Positions 54,321-63,497 of a stretch of DNA of 64,000 nucleotides are shown in pieces. A program made the position numbers and the translations under genes. Source of the stretch: Granulicella sp. 5B5 (GTDB taxonomy: Bacteria; Acidobacteriota; Terriglobia; Terriglobales; Acidobacteriaceae); assembly GCF_014083945.1 (NCBI RefSeq), contig NZ_CP046444.1, positions 3,410,001 through 3,474,000 of the forward strand. Direction: 5' to 3'. How positions within the stretch are numbered: the stretch's first letter is position 1; every line of letters begins with the position of its first letter. Under the pieces are notes generated by a model. That model searched no databases. It was not told the origin of the DNA and saw only the letters and a list, made by a program, of their open reading frames with translations.

Positions 54321-55658
54321 ATGCTGACGCGTAGGCAGTTCCTAAAGGCATCCGGAGCAACCGCTGCAACGCTGAGCTTGCCCAGCCTGGCCCAGCAGAG
54401 CGCCCCCGATATCTCCATCGAGATTGCACCGTATCTCCTTGAGGCCTCGCCGAAACACCGGTTCGAGACCGTCGCCTACAACGGCCAGATACCCGGCCCT
54501 CTGTTGCGCCTACGCGAAGGCCGCGAAGTCTCCGTCGAAATCAACAACCGCAGCGCAGACCCCGAGGTATTGCACTGGCATGGCCTCTTTCTGCCACCGG
54601 AGATAGATGGCGCGATGGAAGAGGGAACGCCGATGATCGCGCCCGGTTCCACAACGCGATATCGGATGACGCCACAGCCCGCCGGCTTTCGCTGGTATCA
54701 CACGCATACCTTCGCTGGGAAAGACCTGCACAAGGCTGGATATGGCGGCCAGCACGGATTCCTGCTTATCGAGCCACGCGACAATCCTGCGCGCTACGAC
54801 CGCGAGGTCTTCCTCGGCCTGCATGATTGGGGAGGTCACTTCGAGGGCGGCGACGACGGCTTCATGAACCCCGTCTACGACGCCTCCACCATCAACGGCA
54901 AGATGCTCGGCTTCGGCGAGCCGGTACGAGTGAAGCAGGGTGAGCGCGTACTGATGCACATCCTTAACTCCAGCCCAACCGAGGTCCACTGGATCTCGCT
55001 CGCAGGACACACCTTCCAGGTAGTCGCTCTCGACGGCAACCCCGTACAGCAGCCGCAGACACTAGAGATGCTGCGGCTCGCGCCCGCCGAACGCATCAGC
55101 GCGATTGTGCAAATGAACGCGCCCGGTGTCTGGGTCCTCGGCGAAGTCCGCAAACACGTCCAGGCCGCAGGCATGGGCATCGTGATCGAGTACGCCGGCT
55201 CAACTGGTAGGCCCCAATGGATTCAACCGGAGAGCTTAATGTGGGACTACCTGCGCTTCACCAAGCCCACAACGAGCACCACGAATGCCGAACGGATCGA
55301 GCTGGTCATCGACTCCCTCTTCAAAGGCCACGGCGCCGAAGAGCAGTGGCTGATCAACGGCAAGAGTTACCCGCATACCGAAGAGCCCGTACTGCGGAAC
55401 GGCCAGCGATACAGACTCGTGCTGAAGAACCTCAGCATGGATGATCACCCCATTCATCTGCACCGTCATACCTTCGAGGTAAAACGGATCGACAACGGCA
55501 ATGAACTAAGCGGCTTGATGAAGGATGTGGTGTTGATCCACGCAAAGAACACTACTGAGATTGAATTCGTAGCGAATCATCCGGGCGCCACATTACTACA
55601 TTGTCATCAACAAGACCACATGGACCGCGGTTTTATGATGCTGTTTCGCTATGCTTAA
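54321..55658 (+). CDS. Tat-exported multicopper oxidase
   Basis: 445 residues; ATG with only a weak ribosome site. A twin-arginine signal (TRRQFLKASGATAATLSL) implies folded export with cofactor. Three cupredoxin domains carry the four copper motifs: HWHGLFLPP, WYHTHTFAG, DDHPIHLHRHTFEV and LLHCHQQDHMDRG. The last has the Cys-His-x-x-x-x-His pattern of type 1 copper, and the residue after the usual spacing (Met in DHM) could be an axial ligand. No methionine-rich loop like CueO's is seen. It may oxidise phenols, metals or other substrates. The downstream gene overlaps by eight bases, so the two are translationally coupled. Confidence 0.92.
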   Translation: MLTRRQFLKASGATAATLSLPSLAQQSAPDISIEIAPYLLEASPKHRFETVAYNGQIPGPLLRLREGREVSVEINNRSADPEVLHWHGLFLPPEIDGAMEEGTPMIAPGSTTRYRMTPQPAGFRWYHTHTFAGKDLHKAGYGGQHGFLLIEPRDNPARYDREVFLGLHDWGGHFEGGDDGFMNPVYDASTINGKMLGFGEPVRVKQGERVLMHILNSSPTEVHWISLAGHTFQVVALDGNPVQQPQTLEMLRLAPAERISAIVQMNAPGVWVLGEVRKHVQAAGMGIVIEYAGSTGRPQWIQPESLMWDYLRFTKPTTSTTNAERIELVIDSLFKGHGAEEQWLINGKSYPHTEEPVLRNGQRYRLVLKNLSMDDHPIHLHRHTFEVKRIDNGNELSGLMKDVVLIHAKNTTEIEFVANHPGATLLHCHQQDHMDRGFMMLFRYA

Positions 55659-56472
55659 TCGCATGGGGATGAAGGAAACCTGGTTGTCAGCGACAGTGTT
55701 CGGGGCTTGCATGTGGGTCTGCACGGCGATGCACGCACAAGGCAACTATGAGATCCAGGTTTACGGCTCTGAGACCGTTGCGCCCAAGAGCCTGATGGTA
55801 GAGTTGCACTCGAACTTCACCCCCGACGGACAGAAGTACGTCATCGACAGCGTGTATCCAACCAATCATCAGGAGCACGAGACCCTGGAGCTTACCGAAG
55901 GCATCACCGACTGGTCGGAGGTCGGCTTCTACGTCTTCACCAGCGAGCAGAACGGCCATGGAGTGCAATGGGTCGGCGACCACATCCGCCCGCGGGTACG
56001 TGTACCGCCAAGCTGGCACTGGCCTATCGGAGTGAGTGTATCTACAGAGGTTGGCTATCAGCGCGCCGTCTACTCGCCCGACACGTGGACATGGGAGATA
56101 CGTCCCATCATCGACAAGCAGATCGGGCGCTGGTATTTGGCCTTCAACCCGGCACTCGAACGCATATGGCATGGACCGGACGTCAATCAGGGCGTAGGGT
56201 TTTCGCCGGCGGCGAAGGCCGGCTACGACTTTACCAAGGTCATCAATGCTGGTTTCGAGTATTATGCGGACTACTGCAGTATCACCTCACCCTGCCCAGT
56301 CCACCAGCAGCAACAACAACTATTCGCAGTGACTGACCTCAACGTATCGCCAAAGTGGGAGATCAACGTCGGCGTTGGCGTTGGGCCGACTTCGGCCACC
56401 GACCATTGGATCGTCAAAGGCATTTTAGGAAGACGATTCGATTGGGGCAGAAACAAGTCGGATGTGCAGTAG
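55651..56472 (+). CDS. Probable outer-membrane barrel protein coupled to the multicopper oxidase
   Basis: 273 residues from ATG 55651, overlapping the oxidase stop; ATG 55663 or 55669 are alternatives and would still couple translation. A signal peptide ends at about AMHAQG. The rest alternates strands and turns: NYEIQVYGSETVAPKSLMVE, GITDWSEVGFYVFTSEQ, RPRVRVPPSWHWPIGVSVST, WTWEIRPIIDKQIGRWYLAF, INVGVGVGPTSATDHWIVKG, ILGRRFDW, as in small outer-membrane barrels. I recognise no named family. The overlap with the oxidase gene suggests joint function, perhaps a copper or substrate channel; that is a guess. Confidence 0.65.
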   Translation: MLNRMGMKETWLSATVFGACMWVCTAMHAQGNYEIQVYGSETVAPKSLMVELHSNFTPDGQKYVIDSVYPTNHQEHETLELTEGITDWSEVGFYVFTSEQNGHGVQWVGDHIRPRVRVPPSWHWPIGVSVSTEVGYQRAVYSPDTWTWEIRPIIDKQIGRWYLAFNPALERIWHGPDVNQGVGFSPAAKAGYDFTKVINAGFEYYADYCSITSPCPVHQQQQQLFAVTDLNVSPKWEINVGVGVGPTSATDHWIVKGILGRRFDWGRNKSDVQ

Positions 56473-56480
56473 TGCCTGCG

Positions 56481-57953
56481 CTAGTCTGCCGTAACCTCTC
56501 GTAGCGCAGGATAGATCTGCCGGTAGTGCGGGTAGGCATGCTGCATCGTCTCCGCAGCGACCGGCTCGATCACCTCGACAGGGCGAATGGTGGCAGCACA
56601 AGCTGCTTGCACGCTGGGCCACGCGCCGATGCCTGTCCCCGCCAGCAGAGCCGCACCGAATGCGCCGCCCTCCTCAGCTTCCAGCCGCTCGACGGAGTGC
56701 CCATAAACGTCTGCCTGTATCTGCCGCCAAAGAGGGCTGCGCGCGCCTCCACCACCGAGACGGATGCTCTCGACAGGAATGTGAAGCTCCTCAAACAGGG
56801 TGAACGTGTCCTTGAGACTGAACGCGACACCTTCCAGCACAGCACGCACAAAGTGTCCTAGCGTGTGCGAAGCCGTAACGCCAACAAAGGCTGCGCGCGC
56901 GTTGGGGTCAAGATGCGGTGTGCGCTCGCCGAATAGATACGGCGTCCAGAATAATCCATCCGAGGCCGGGGGAATAGCTGCCGCAAGCGCGGTGAGTTGG
57001 TCGTAGCTCAGGTGCGGCGCAAACGTGTCGCGGAAGTACCGGAAGCTGAGACCTGCACCGTTGGTGACACCCATGACATGCCAGATGCCGGGTGCAGCGT
57101 GGCAGAACGTGTGGAGACGACCCTTTGTGTCCTTCGTCGGCGTCGAGGTCGCCGCGAAGACAACACCCGAGGTTCCAATCGTCGCCGAAACAGAACCTGG
57201 CTGGAGGATGCCCATGCCAACCGCACCTGCACCCTGGTCGCCAGCTCCTGCCACGACAGGCGTGCCCGCAGCCAGCCCTGTAATGCCAGCTGTCAACTGC
57301 GTGATACGGCCGCATAGCTCAGGGCCTTCAAAGAGGCTCGGCAGCCATGACATTGGAATGCCGGCAGCCGCAGCCACCTCTTGCGACCAGCGCCGATGCG
57401 TGACATCAAGCAGCAGAGTACCGGATGCCTCCTGCATGTCTATCGCATACTCGCCCGTTAGGCGATAACGAACGTAATCCTTCGGGCATAGGACGTGAGC
57501 GATCCTGGCAAATATCTCAGGCTGGTGCTCACGCACCCAAAGCAGCTTGGTCAGAGTGAAGTTCGGCAGCGCAGGGTTACAGGTGAGCTCGATAAGACGT
57601 TCGTAACCGATGGTCGCCGTCAGCCAATCACATTGAGGCTGGGTGCGCTGGTCACACCAGATGAGTGCCGGGCGCAGGACCTGCCCGTCGGCGTCCAGCA
57701 TGACGCAGCCATGCATCTGCCCCGTAAGCCCCACGGACTCGACGACGTGGCCCGCGGCAGCTGCCGACTTGACGACAGCGCGGATGGAAGCCTGCGCCGC
57801 ACGCCACCAATCTTCCGGGGCCTGCTCAGCCCAACCGATATGTGGAGAGCTAATCGGAACATGCTCAGTCGACTGAGAGAACAGAACGCGGCCATCCCGA
57901 TCCACAATGGCCGCGCGCGTTCCGCCAGTGCCTACATCTACACCTAAAAACAT
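56481..57953 (-). CDS. xylB: Xylulokinase
   Basis: 490 residues. FGGY-family kinase: N-terminal MFLGVDVGTGGTRAAIVD phosphate loop, GLTGQMHGCVMLD (the MHG motif typical of XylB), IWCDQRT, PNFTLTKLLWVREHQPE, CPKDYVRYRLTG, the catalytic Asp in VAGAGDQGAGAVGMG and the C-terminal RLGGGGARSPLWRQIQADVY. It phosphorylates D-xylulose with ATP, feeding the pentose phosphate pathway. No xylose isomerase is in the window. It is last in the minus-strand set with the small membrane protein and the symporter, gaps 55 and 42 bases. Confidence 0.94.
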   Translation of the reverse strand: MFLGVDVGTGGTRAAIVDRDGRVLFSQSTEHVPISSPHIGWAEQAPEDWWRAAQASIRAVVKSAAAAGHVVESVGLTGQMHGCVMLDADGQVLRPALIWCDQRTQPQCDWLTATIGYERLIELTCNPALPNFTLTKLLWVREHQPEIFARIAHVLCPKDYVRYRLTGEYAIDMQEASGTLLLDVTHRRWSQEVAAAAGIPMSWLPSLFEGPELCGRITQLTAGITGLAAGTPVVAGAGDQGAGAVGMGILQPGSVSATIGTSGVVFAATSTPTKDTKGRLHTFCHAAPGIWHVMGVTNGAGLSFRYFRDTFAPHLSYDQLTALAAAIPPASDGLFWTPYLFGERTPHLDPNARAAFVGVTASHTLGHFVRAVLEGVAFSLKDTFTLFEELHIPVESIRLGGGGARSPLWRQIQADVYGHSVERLEAEEGGAFGAALLAGTGIGAWPSVQAACAATIRPVEVIEPVAAETMQHAYPHYRQIYPALREVTAD

Positions 57954-58008
57954 TTGTCCGTCCGCTCTCCTTGAGAAATGGCCGCACTTTGCGCCGCGTG
58001 CAGATCAA

Positions 58009-58251
58009 CTACGCTTTGTTGACGTCATTATGGCGTGGCCGGTAACGGATCGTGTAGAAGGCACCGAAGATTGTGAGTAGCAGTCCCCACCAGAATGTGG
58101 GATGCAACTGGTTAAGAACGGTATCAGCCTCATGCCCGCTAAACCACTCCCATGCTCCATACGGTAGCAATACCACCCCATATGCCAACGTCATGATGCC
58201 GACGAAAAACCAGATGGAGAGCATCTCTCCGCGCCCTGTTCCTTCTGCCAT
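58009..58251 (-). CDS. Small two-helix membrane protein beside the symporter
   Basis: 80 residues with two hydrophobic stretches: SIWFFVGIMTLAYGVVLL and FWWGLLLTIFGAFYTI, the first followed by PYGAWEWF. It lies between the symporter and xylulokinase genes on their strand. Small proteins of this shape next to SSS symporters may be accessory subunits. The frame, neighbours and composition make it real, but the function is not known. Confidence 0.72.
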   Translation of the reverse strand: MAEGTGRGEMLSIWFFVGIMTLAYGVVLLPYGAWEWFSGHEADTVLNQLHPTFWWGLLLTIFGAFYTIRYRPRHNDVNKA

Positions 58252-58293
58252 TGTGAACCTCCAAGCCCGCTTCTAGTGTGAGCCCAATTTCGA

Positions 58294-60045
58294 TTAGAAG
58301 AAGATGATGTTAAGAATCAAGAAGACCACGGCAACGACCACCGCCCAGAAGATCGGCTTCTGAAAGAGCGTTGTCGCTCCATCATCCGGGATGACTGTTG
58401 CACCGTAGACGAGACCATTCAGTTCAGAGTCGTTTTTGGGCTTTGTCATATAGCTCACGAGTACCGTGACGGCGACGCAGATGAGCCAGCTCCAGAGTGC
58501 ACGGAACATGTTTTCCGCCATCGGTTGCGCATCCGGCGACAGTGCGATGCGAGAAAGTGCCACAGCTCTATGAGCTGCGCTTCCAGTACTCGTATAGATG
58601 AACATGCCGATCGACGAGGCCGTGCCGGCCAGCAGGCCAAGAAAGCCACCCCAGTTCGTGGCACGCTTCCACAACATGCCGAGGATGACCGTGCCAAAGA
58701 GCGGCGCAATAAAGAAGCTGAAAAGGGCCTGCACGTAGTCCATGATGGAGGCCGCATTCATGACGAGATAGGCGGTGCCGACAGAAATGATCATACCGAC
58801 GACTGTCGAAACTCGGCCCATCCAGACATAGTGCTGATCGTTAGCGCGTTTATTCATGTAAGCGCCATAGATGTCATAGGTCCAGACCGTAGAAAAGGCG
58901 CTAACGTTGCCGGCCATGCCGCTCATGAAACCGGCTACAAGGGCAGTGATTCCAAGCCCCAGGAGGCCCGGACCGCAGTAGCGGATCAACATTAATGGCA
59001 GCACTTCGTTGTAACTATAGGGATGTGCTGCATCGACTTGATTCTCGCCTACAAGATGTATCAGTTGATGCGTATGCGGGTCGCGCAGGACGCCCAGTGC
59101 CAGAAGGCCAGGAACAATCACAATAAGCGGAATCGCCATCTTAAAGGCGGCGCCAAGAACCGGTGCCATCTTAGCGGCGCGCAGGTTGTGAGCACTGAGC
59201 ACTCGCTGCACGACAAGAAAGTCCGTCGTCCAGTAACCAAAACTGATAACGGCACCGAGGCCAAAGACGATGCCAACCCAGTTGATGCCCATGGGATTGT
59301 CTTTGAAGTGCCCCAGCGTGGACCACAGATGCGTGTAGTCATTGGAGCCAACATTGACTGCAATCTGCGCCTTGAGCTTGGTCCAACCGCCGGCTTCGAT
59401 CAGCCCGAGGATTGGAATCAAGGCCGCCCCAGCCCAGATGAGAATGAACTGCAGGACTTCGTTGATGATGGCCGAACGGAGGCCGCCCAACATGACGTAG
59501 ACCGCAACGGTCGCCGCACCGACCCAGATGCTGAAGTTGATGTTCCAGCCGAGGATGACTTTCATCACCAACGCCATTGCATACATGTTCACGCCGGACA
59601 TCAAAATCGTCATGAAACCGAAGGAGATCGCAGCAAGGCCACGAGCCCCTTCTCCGAAACGGAGTTGCAGATAGCCTGGCACCGAGTGCGTCTTCGAGAT
59701 GTAATAGAACGGCATCATCACAATGCCAAGAAAGAGCATGGCTGGTATGGCGCCAATCCAATACCAATGCGTGGCGAGGATGCCATATTGATATGCGGAC
59801 CCTGCCCACCCCATGAGTTCGAGCGAACCAAGGTTGGCGGAGACGAAACTCAGGCCAGCGATCCAAGCGGTCATCTCACGGCCGGCCAGGAAGAATTCCT
59901 CGCTGGTGTTCGTCGAACCTTTAACGTAGAAGCCGATGAAGATGACCACACCGAAATAAAGGGCCAGGATAATGACATCTACTGGATTCAGATGGGTCAG
60001 TTGACCACTAAACATAAACAGTGCGAAAACGGCTGCTGGATTCAT
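58294..60045 (-). CDS. Sodium:solute symporter (SSS/SGLT family), probable sugar transporter
   Basis: 583 residues with about 14 membrane helices. Family marks are NPVDVIILALYFGVVIFIGF, the early motif TSEEFFLAGREMTAWIAGLS, SANLGSLELMGWAGSAYQYG, GGLRSAIINEVLQFILIWAG and the cluster YWTTDFLVVQRVLSAHNLRAA. Length and motifs match vSGLT-type sugar importers that use the sodium gradient. With xylulokinase and xylosidase-type genes alongside, xylose or a xylo-oligosaccharide monomer is the likely cargo; this is inference. Confidence 0.92.
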   Translation of the reverse strand: MNPAAVFALFMFSGQLTHLNPVDVIILALYFGVVIFIGFYVKGSTNTSEEFFLAGREMTAWIAGLSFVSANLGSLELMGWAGSAYQYGILATHWYWIGAIPAMLFLGIVMMPFYYISKTHSVPGYLQLRFGEGARGLAAISFGFMTILMSGVNMYAMALVMKVILGWNINFSIWVGAATVAVYVMLGGLRSAIINEVLQFILIWAGAALIPILGLIEAGGWTKLKAQIAVNVGSNDYTHLWSTLGHFKDNPMGINWVGIVFGLGAVISFGYWTTDFLVVQRVLSAHNLRAAKMAPVLGAAFKMAIPLIVIVPGLLALGVLRDPHTHQLIHLVGENQVDAAHPYSYNEVLPLMLIRYCGPGLLGLGITALVAGFMSGMAGNVSAFSTVWTYDIYGAYMNKRANDQHYVWMGRVSTVVGMIISVGTAYLVMNAASIMDYVQALFSFFIAPLFGTVILGMLWKRATNWGGFLGLLAGTASSIGMFIYTSTGSAAHRAVALSRIALSPDAQPMAENMFRALWSWLICVAVTVLVSYMTKPKNDSELNGLVYGATVIPDDGATTLFQKPIFWAVVVAVVFLILNIIFF

Positions 60046-60139
60046 AGAACGGAAATCACCAAATCGGAATTTTGAAAATTGCGCATGGCTGAATACTGAA
60101 AACGATTACATACACTGAGGGACAGCGCAAATCCTGCCT

Positions 60140-60619
60140 TTATTCTTGATCTTTCGAAAGCAGTACAAGTACGACATCATTTTGTGCAGATTGAAGTTTG
60201 GCCGAGAAGCTTCTTCCCTGGTCAAGGGCCACTTTCTCTATGAATGGTCGATCTGTTACGAATGCCCGGAGTTGCGCTATTTGAGCGGAACATGCATTCG
60301 CAGGCGCACCCATGTCGAGCCATGCCGAATAGGCGTCATTGGAGCGGTAGCCTGTCCGATAAGCCCTGATTGTATAGTGTCCAGGGTTCAGGTGATCCAG
60401 TTGAAGCTCGACAGAAGTCGCTGGCTCTAATGGATGAACGTGCCGGTAAAAGACACGACCGCCTGAGTCCTGCCTGAGAGGTGCCTGTTGGGCCCGAGAA
60501 GAGAGGCTGAAGGAGAGCGGCAAAAACAGTGTGGACAGGGTAGGAAACCACCATTCTAAGCGGATGACTCTTCGTCCGCTGGAATACCTTTCGACGACTG
60601 ACGGCGTACCTATGCTCAT
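60140..60619 (-). pseudogene. Stump of a GH39 beta-xylosidase: signal peptide joined to the C-terminal domain
   Basis: 159 residues. A hydrophobic export signal (WFPTLSTLFLPLSFSLSS, ending RAQQAP) runs straight into a sequence typical of the C-terminal beta-sandwich of GH39 xylosidases: LNPGHYTIRAYRTGYRSNDA, YSAWLDMGAPAN, and final NDVVLVLLSK. The catalytic (beta/alpha)8 barrel of about 350 residues is absent. The frame is open, so it could still make a small secreted domain. Most simply it is an in-frame internal deletion within a former xylosidase gene. It sits between the symporter and LacI genes, in keeping with a xylose module. Confidence 0.72.
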
Positions 60620-60773
60620 AGACCCTTCATTTCAGCTGCTCGACAGCTACCCAGCCCGCCTAATCTATCGCCTTATGAGCATGAGATGCAACCAGAATCG
60701 GATCTATCAGCTAATATTAAATCGCTTTACGCGGGAGAAACATGCCGTGCGCTCGCCCTCATGGCTTGAAAAT

Positions 60774-61912
60774 CTATCTTTGCTTAGAGCTGCTTCCTGA
60801 AACCGCCTGGCGACGAGAGGCTGGCCCTGTGGATTCTCGCACAATAAGCTTCGGCTTCATGAAGATTGATCTGTCGTATTTTTGGGACGGATCAGCAATG
60901 CGATCCAATAGGATCGATGCGCCGAGCTTCCCCATTTCCGCGAGTGGCTGGCGAATCGTGGTGAGACTGGGAACGTTGAATTCTGCACTCACAATGTCAT
61001 CAAAACCCACGACGGATACGTCCTGTGGCACGCGGAGACCACCCTCGTGGAACGCCCGGATAGCACCGATCGCAGAGGTGTCATTGAAGCCTACAAGCGC
61101 GGTAAAGTCCTGGGTAGTACGCAGAAGCCTCTTTACCGTGGCATAACCAATCTCGGGGGACCAGCCAGATTCGTGAATCTCTACCATTCGTTCAGGCGTC
61201 AATGAGATGCCGATTTCGCGTGCAGCCTGTAACGTTGCCTCCCAGCGATAGGCTGTATCGATCACAGTAGGGTGCCCCTTCATCAGGGCGATCTTCCGGT
61301 GACCCAGTTCATAGAGGTGGCGTAAGGTGACACGGGCAGCAGCCAGATGATCAAGAACTACATTTGTGACACCTTCCTTCTCCAAGTGTCCTGAGATTGT
61401 CACGATCGGAAGCGGCGATTCGAAGTCTGCATTTGAATTAAGCAGAAGAAGACCTTCGGCCCCCTACTGAGTAGCATCCGCGGATACTCTTGAATGAGTT
61501 CCGGCTGCCAATAATGACACGTAGTGAAGTACATGAACTTTTTCTGAACAAAGTAGCGTTCAGCGCCGGCCATCACCTTGGTGAAATAGCCTTCACTATG
61601 ATCCGGGGCGATAACACCGACTGAATCACTACCACGCTTATTCAGATTCAATGCAAAGTAGCTTGGACGGTAGTTGAACTTTCGTGCAGCTTCGTGAACT
61701 CGACGACGCGTCTCCTCCGTAAGGTTCTTTGCCAATGGCGCATCATTCAAGACGAATGAGATGGTCGTCTGCGATAGGCCCAGGTATTCAGCGAGATCTT
61801 TGAGGGAGGTCCTGGTTTTGACCGGAGCCACGCTATTGTCGCGTAGCTTCGACAGCCCTGCCTCAGCTTTCGAGGCCGATCGAGTTGACTTAGGTTTGTT
61901 CTTTTTAGTCAT
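60774..61912 (-). pseudogene. LacI-family regulator broken by a single-base frameshift
   Basis: Minus-strand 61912 to about 61460 encodes an HTH (LKDLAEYLGLSQTTISFVLN, with KFNYRPSYFALNL) and the start of the sugar-binding domain (SVGVIAPDHSEGYFTKVM; YPRMLLSRG). After a run of five C on the plus strand (61460-61464) the protein continues in the next frame: AEGLLLLNSNADFESPLP, VTISGHLEKEG, then HLYELGHRKIALMKGHP, VVGFDDIVSAEFNVPSLTTI, to the stop at 60774. Alignment with the intact paralogue at 62055-63185 places the break at this homopolymer. One more G would restore a regulator of about 379 residues. A real mutation, slippage-based switching or a sequencing error are all possible. Confidence 0.85.
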
Positions 61913-62054
61913 GCAAAGCTACCAGCAGATCCTTTGTCTCCAGGCTGTGCCTCGGAATATTCAAGCATCGCGACTATACAAGCATATTTCGGACGCCGAG
62001 CCGAAAGACCCACCGACGCGATATTGTGTCTGTGCGCTGGGCTGTCTATTGTCT

Positions 62055-63185
62055 TTAGGCTAATCCCGTCGTTGTCCCTCGAGGATTTTTCGCTCCATCG
62101 TCTAGAATATTTTTGGTACTGCGCCTCCTACCTGAGGACGTAAGCAAGTGTCGAGGTGGAGCAGTCGACTCGCGGACCATGAGCTCTGGCTCAAAGAGAA
62201 TGGACTCGGGATAGTCGCTCTGTGGCGACTCGATGCGGCGGAGAAGAGTTTCAACGGCGGTTTCCGCCATCCTTCGCAGCGGTTGACGGACAGTTGTAAG
62301 GCGAGGCGTCTGATATGCCGCACTTGAAATGTCGTCAAAACCGATGACCGAGATATCGTCGGGACATCGCAGTCCGCAGTCGACAATTGCACGGATGGCC
62401 CCAATTGCGGCGTGGTCGTTGAAACAGAAGATGGCCGTGAGATCGCGAGTGCGCAGGAGCAGATCGCGAATGATTGGGTATCCGAGTTCAGGAGACCAGA
62501 GATTCGCCTCGAGGTAGATACAAAGCTCTGGATAGATGGTCAAACCGATCCGCCGGGCCATGTTCATGATGCCCTCCCAACGCGCACCCGCGTCGAGGGC
62601 GTATTTCGGGCCTTTCATGAAGGCTATCCGTCGATGACCCAAGTCGTAAAGATGCTTTAGTGCAAGCATCGCTGCCAAATCGTGATCCATCACAATATTC
62701 GTATTGCCTTTGAGTTTTTTGTGCCCGGAGATGGTTACGACCGGAACACGGAGTTCTTCATTCAGTGAGCTGTTAACCAACAGGTAGCCCTCAACAGAAC
62801 GTTTCGCAAGCAAGCGCGGATACTCCTCAATCAGATCTGGCTTGCACTGGTGACTAACGACGAAGTGTAGATAGCCGGACTGCAGGAGGCGCTCTTCAAT
62901 CCCGTTCATCAGCATCGTGAAATACCCCTCACTGAACTCGGGCACGATGACCCCTACCGTAAAACTCTGACGCATACGCAATGACCGTGCGATCGGACTG
63001 GGGCTATAGTCCAATCGCTTGGCAGCCTCGAGCACTCGATGGCGGGTGGCCGCAGAGATAGCGGCGACCCCGGGAGCATTGTTCATCACCAGAGAGATGG
63101 TCGCCGGTGAGAGGCCTAGATACTCGGCCAGCACCTTCAGGTTGACCGGTCTCGGCTCGACGGGAGTGGTTTTCTTGATTGTCAT
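62055..63185 (-). CDS. LacI-family transcriptional regulator
   Basis: 376 residues from ATG 63185. The N-terminal HTH and hinge are VNLKVLAEYLGLSPATISLV, ATRHRVLEAAKRLDYSPSPI and ARSLRMRQSFTVGVI. The periplasmic-binding-protein-like sensor domain has HLYDLGHRRIAFMKGP, FCFNDHAAIGAIRAI, DDISVIGFDDIS and RLTTVRQPLRRMAE. It is a close paralogue of the broken regulator just downstream. An inverted repeat at 63192-63211 right before the start could be its own operator. By position it should control the GH3 gene and the xylose genes. Confidence 0.92.
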   Translation of the reverse strand: MTIKKTTPVEPRPVNLKVLAEYLGLSPATISLVMNNAPGVAAISAATRHRVLEAAKRLDYSPSPIARSLRMRQSFTVGVIVPEFSEGYFTMLMNGIEERLLQSGYLHFVVSHQCKPDLIEEYPRLLAKRSVEGYLLVNSSLNEELRVPVVTISGHKKLKGNTNIVMDHDLAAMLALKHLYDLGHRRIAFMKGPKYALDAGARWEGIMNMARRIGLTIYPELCIYLEANLWSPELGYPIIRDLLLRTRDLTAIFCFNDHAAIGAIRAIVDCGLRCPDDISVIGFDDISSAAYQTPRLTTVRQPLRRMAETAVETLLRRIESPQSDYPESILFEPELMVRESTAPPRHLLTSSGRRRSTKNILDDGAKNPRGTTTGLA

Positions 63186-63191
63186 GCTCTA

Positions 63192-63211
63192 GCAACGTTC
63201 TAGCACGTTGC
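63192..63211. promoter_or_regulatory. Inverted repeat before the LacI gene, candidate operator
   Basis: GCAACGT (63192-63198) and ACGTTGC (63205-63211) form a perfect inverted repeat with spacer TCTAGC; CTAG words flank an AACGTT core. The half-site CACGTTGCG (63204-63212) recurs at 63358-63366, 130 bases before the GH3 start. It fits a LacI-type operator, but binding is untested. Confidence 0.4.
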
Positions 63212-63497
63212 GGCCTCGTTCATGACGGGGTTTTCGACAAAGTCCGTCACTGAGGATAGAGGCTGAGCAGAGCGGTGTTTGCACCAACTACTATTTCAAG
63301 TGAGTGCGGACGCCGCTGAGGCTGAATTAGGGCGCTGCATTCGGAGGTTTGGTCAATCACGTTGCGAGCCTGATATAGTTCGTTGCGTGAACTGAGGCGC
63401 AGTTTAGCTAAATCGATTCATATAGGGACTTATCTCCATGTGAAGCGTTGGTACCCGACTGCGTGTATCCACAACTGGCTTGAGAGGACATCGTTCT
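63212..63497. other. Divergent spacer between LacI and GH3 genes
   Basis: 286 bases with no gene. A second CACGTTGCG word lies at 63358-63366, and GTTC-GTTGCGT-GAAC lies just after it at about 63376-63390. AT-rich GATATAG (63372-63378) could be part of a promoter for the GH3 gene. No consensus promoter is clear. Confidence 0.3.
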
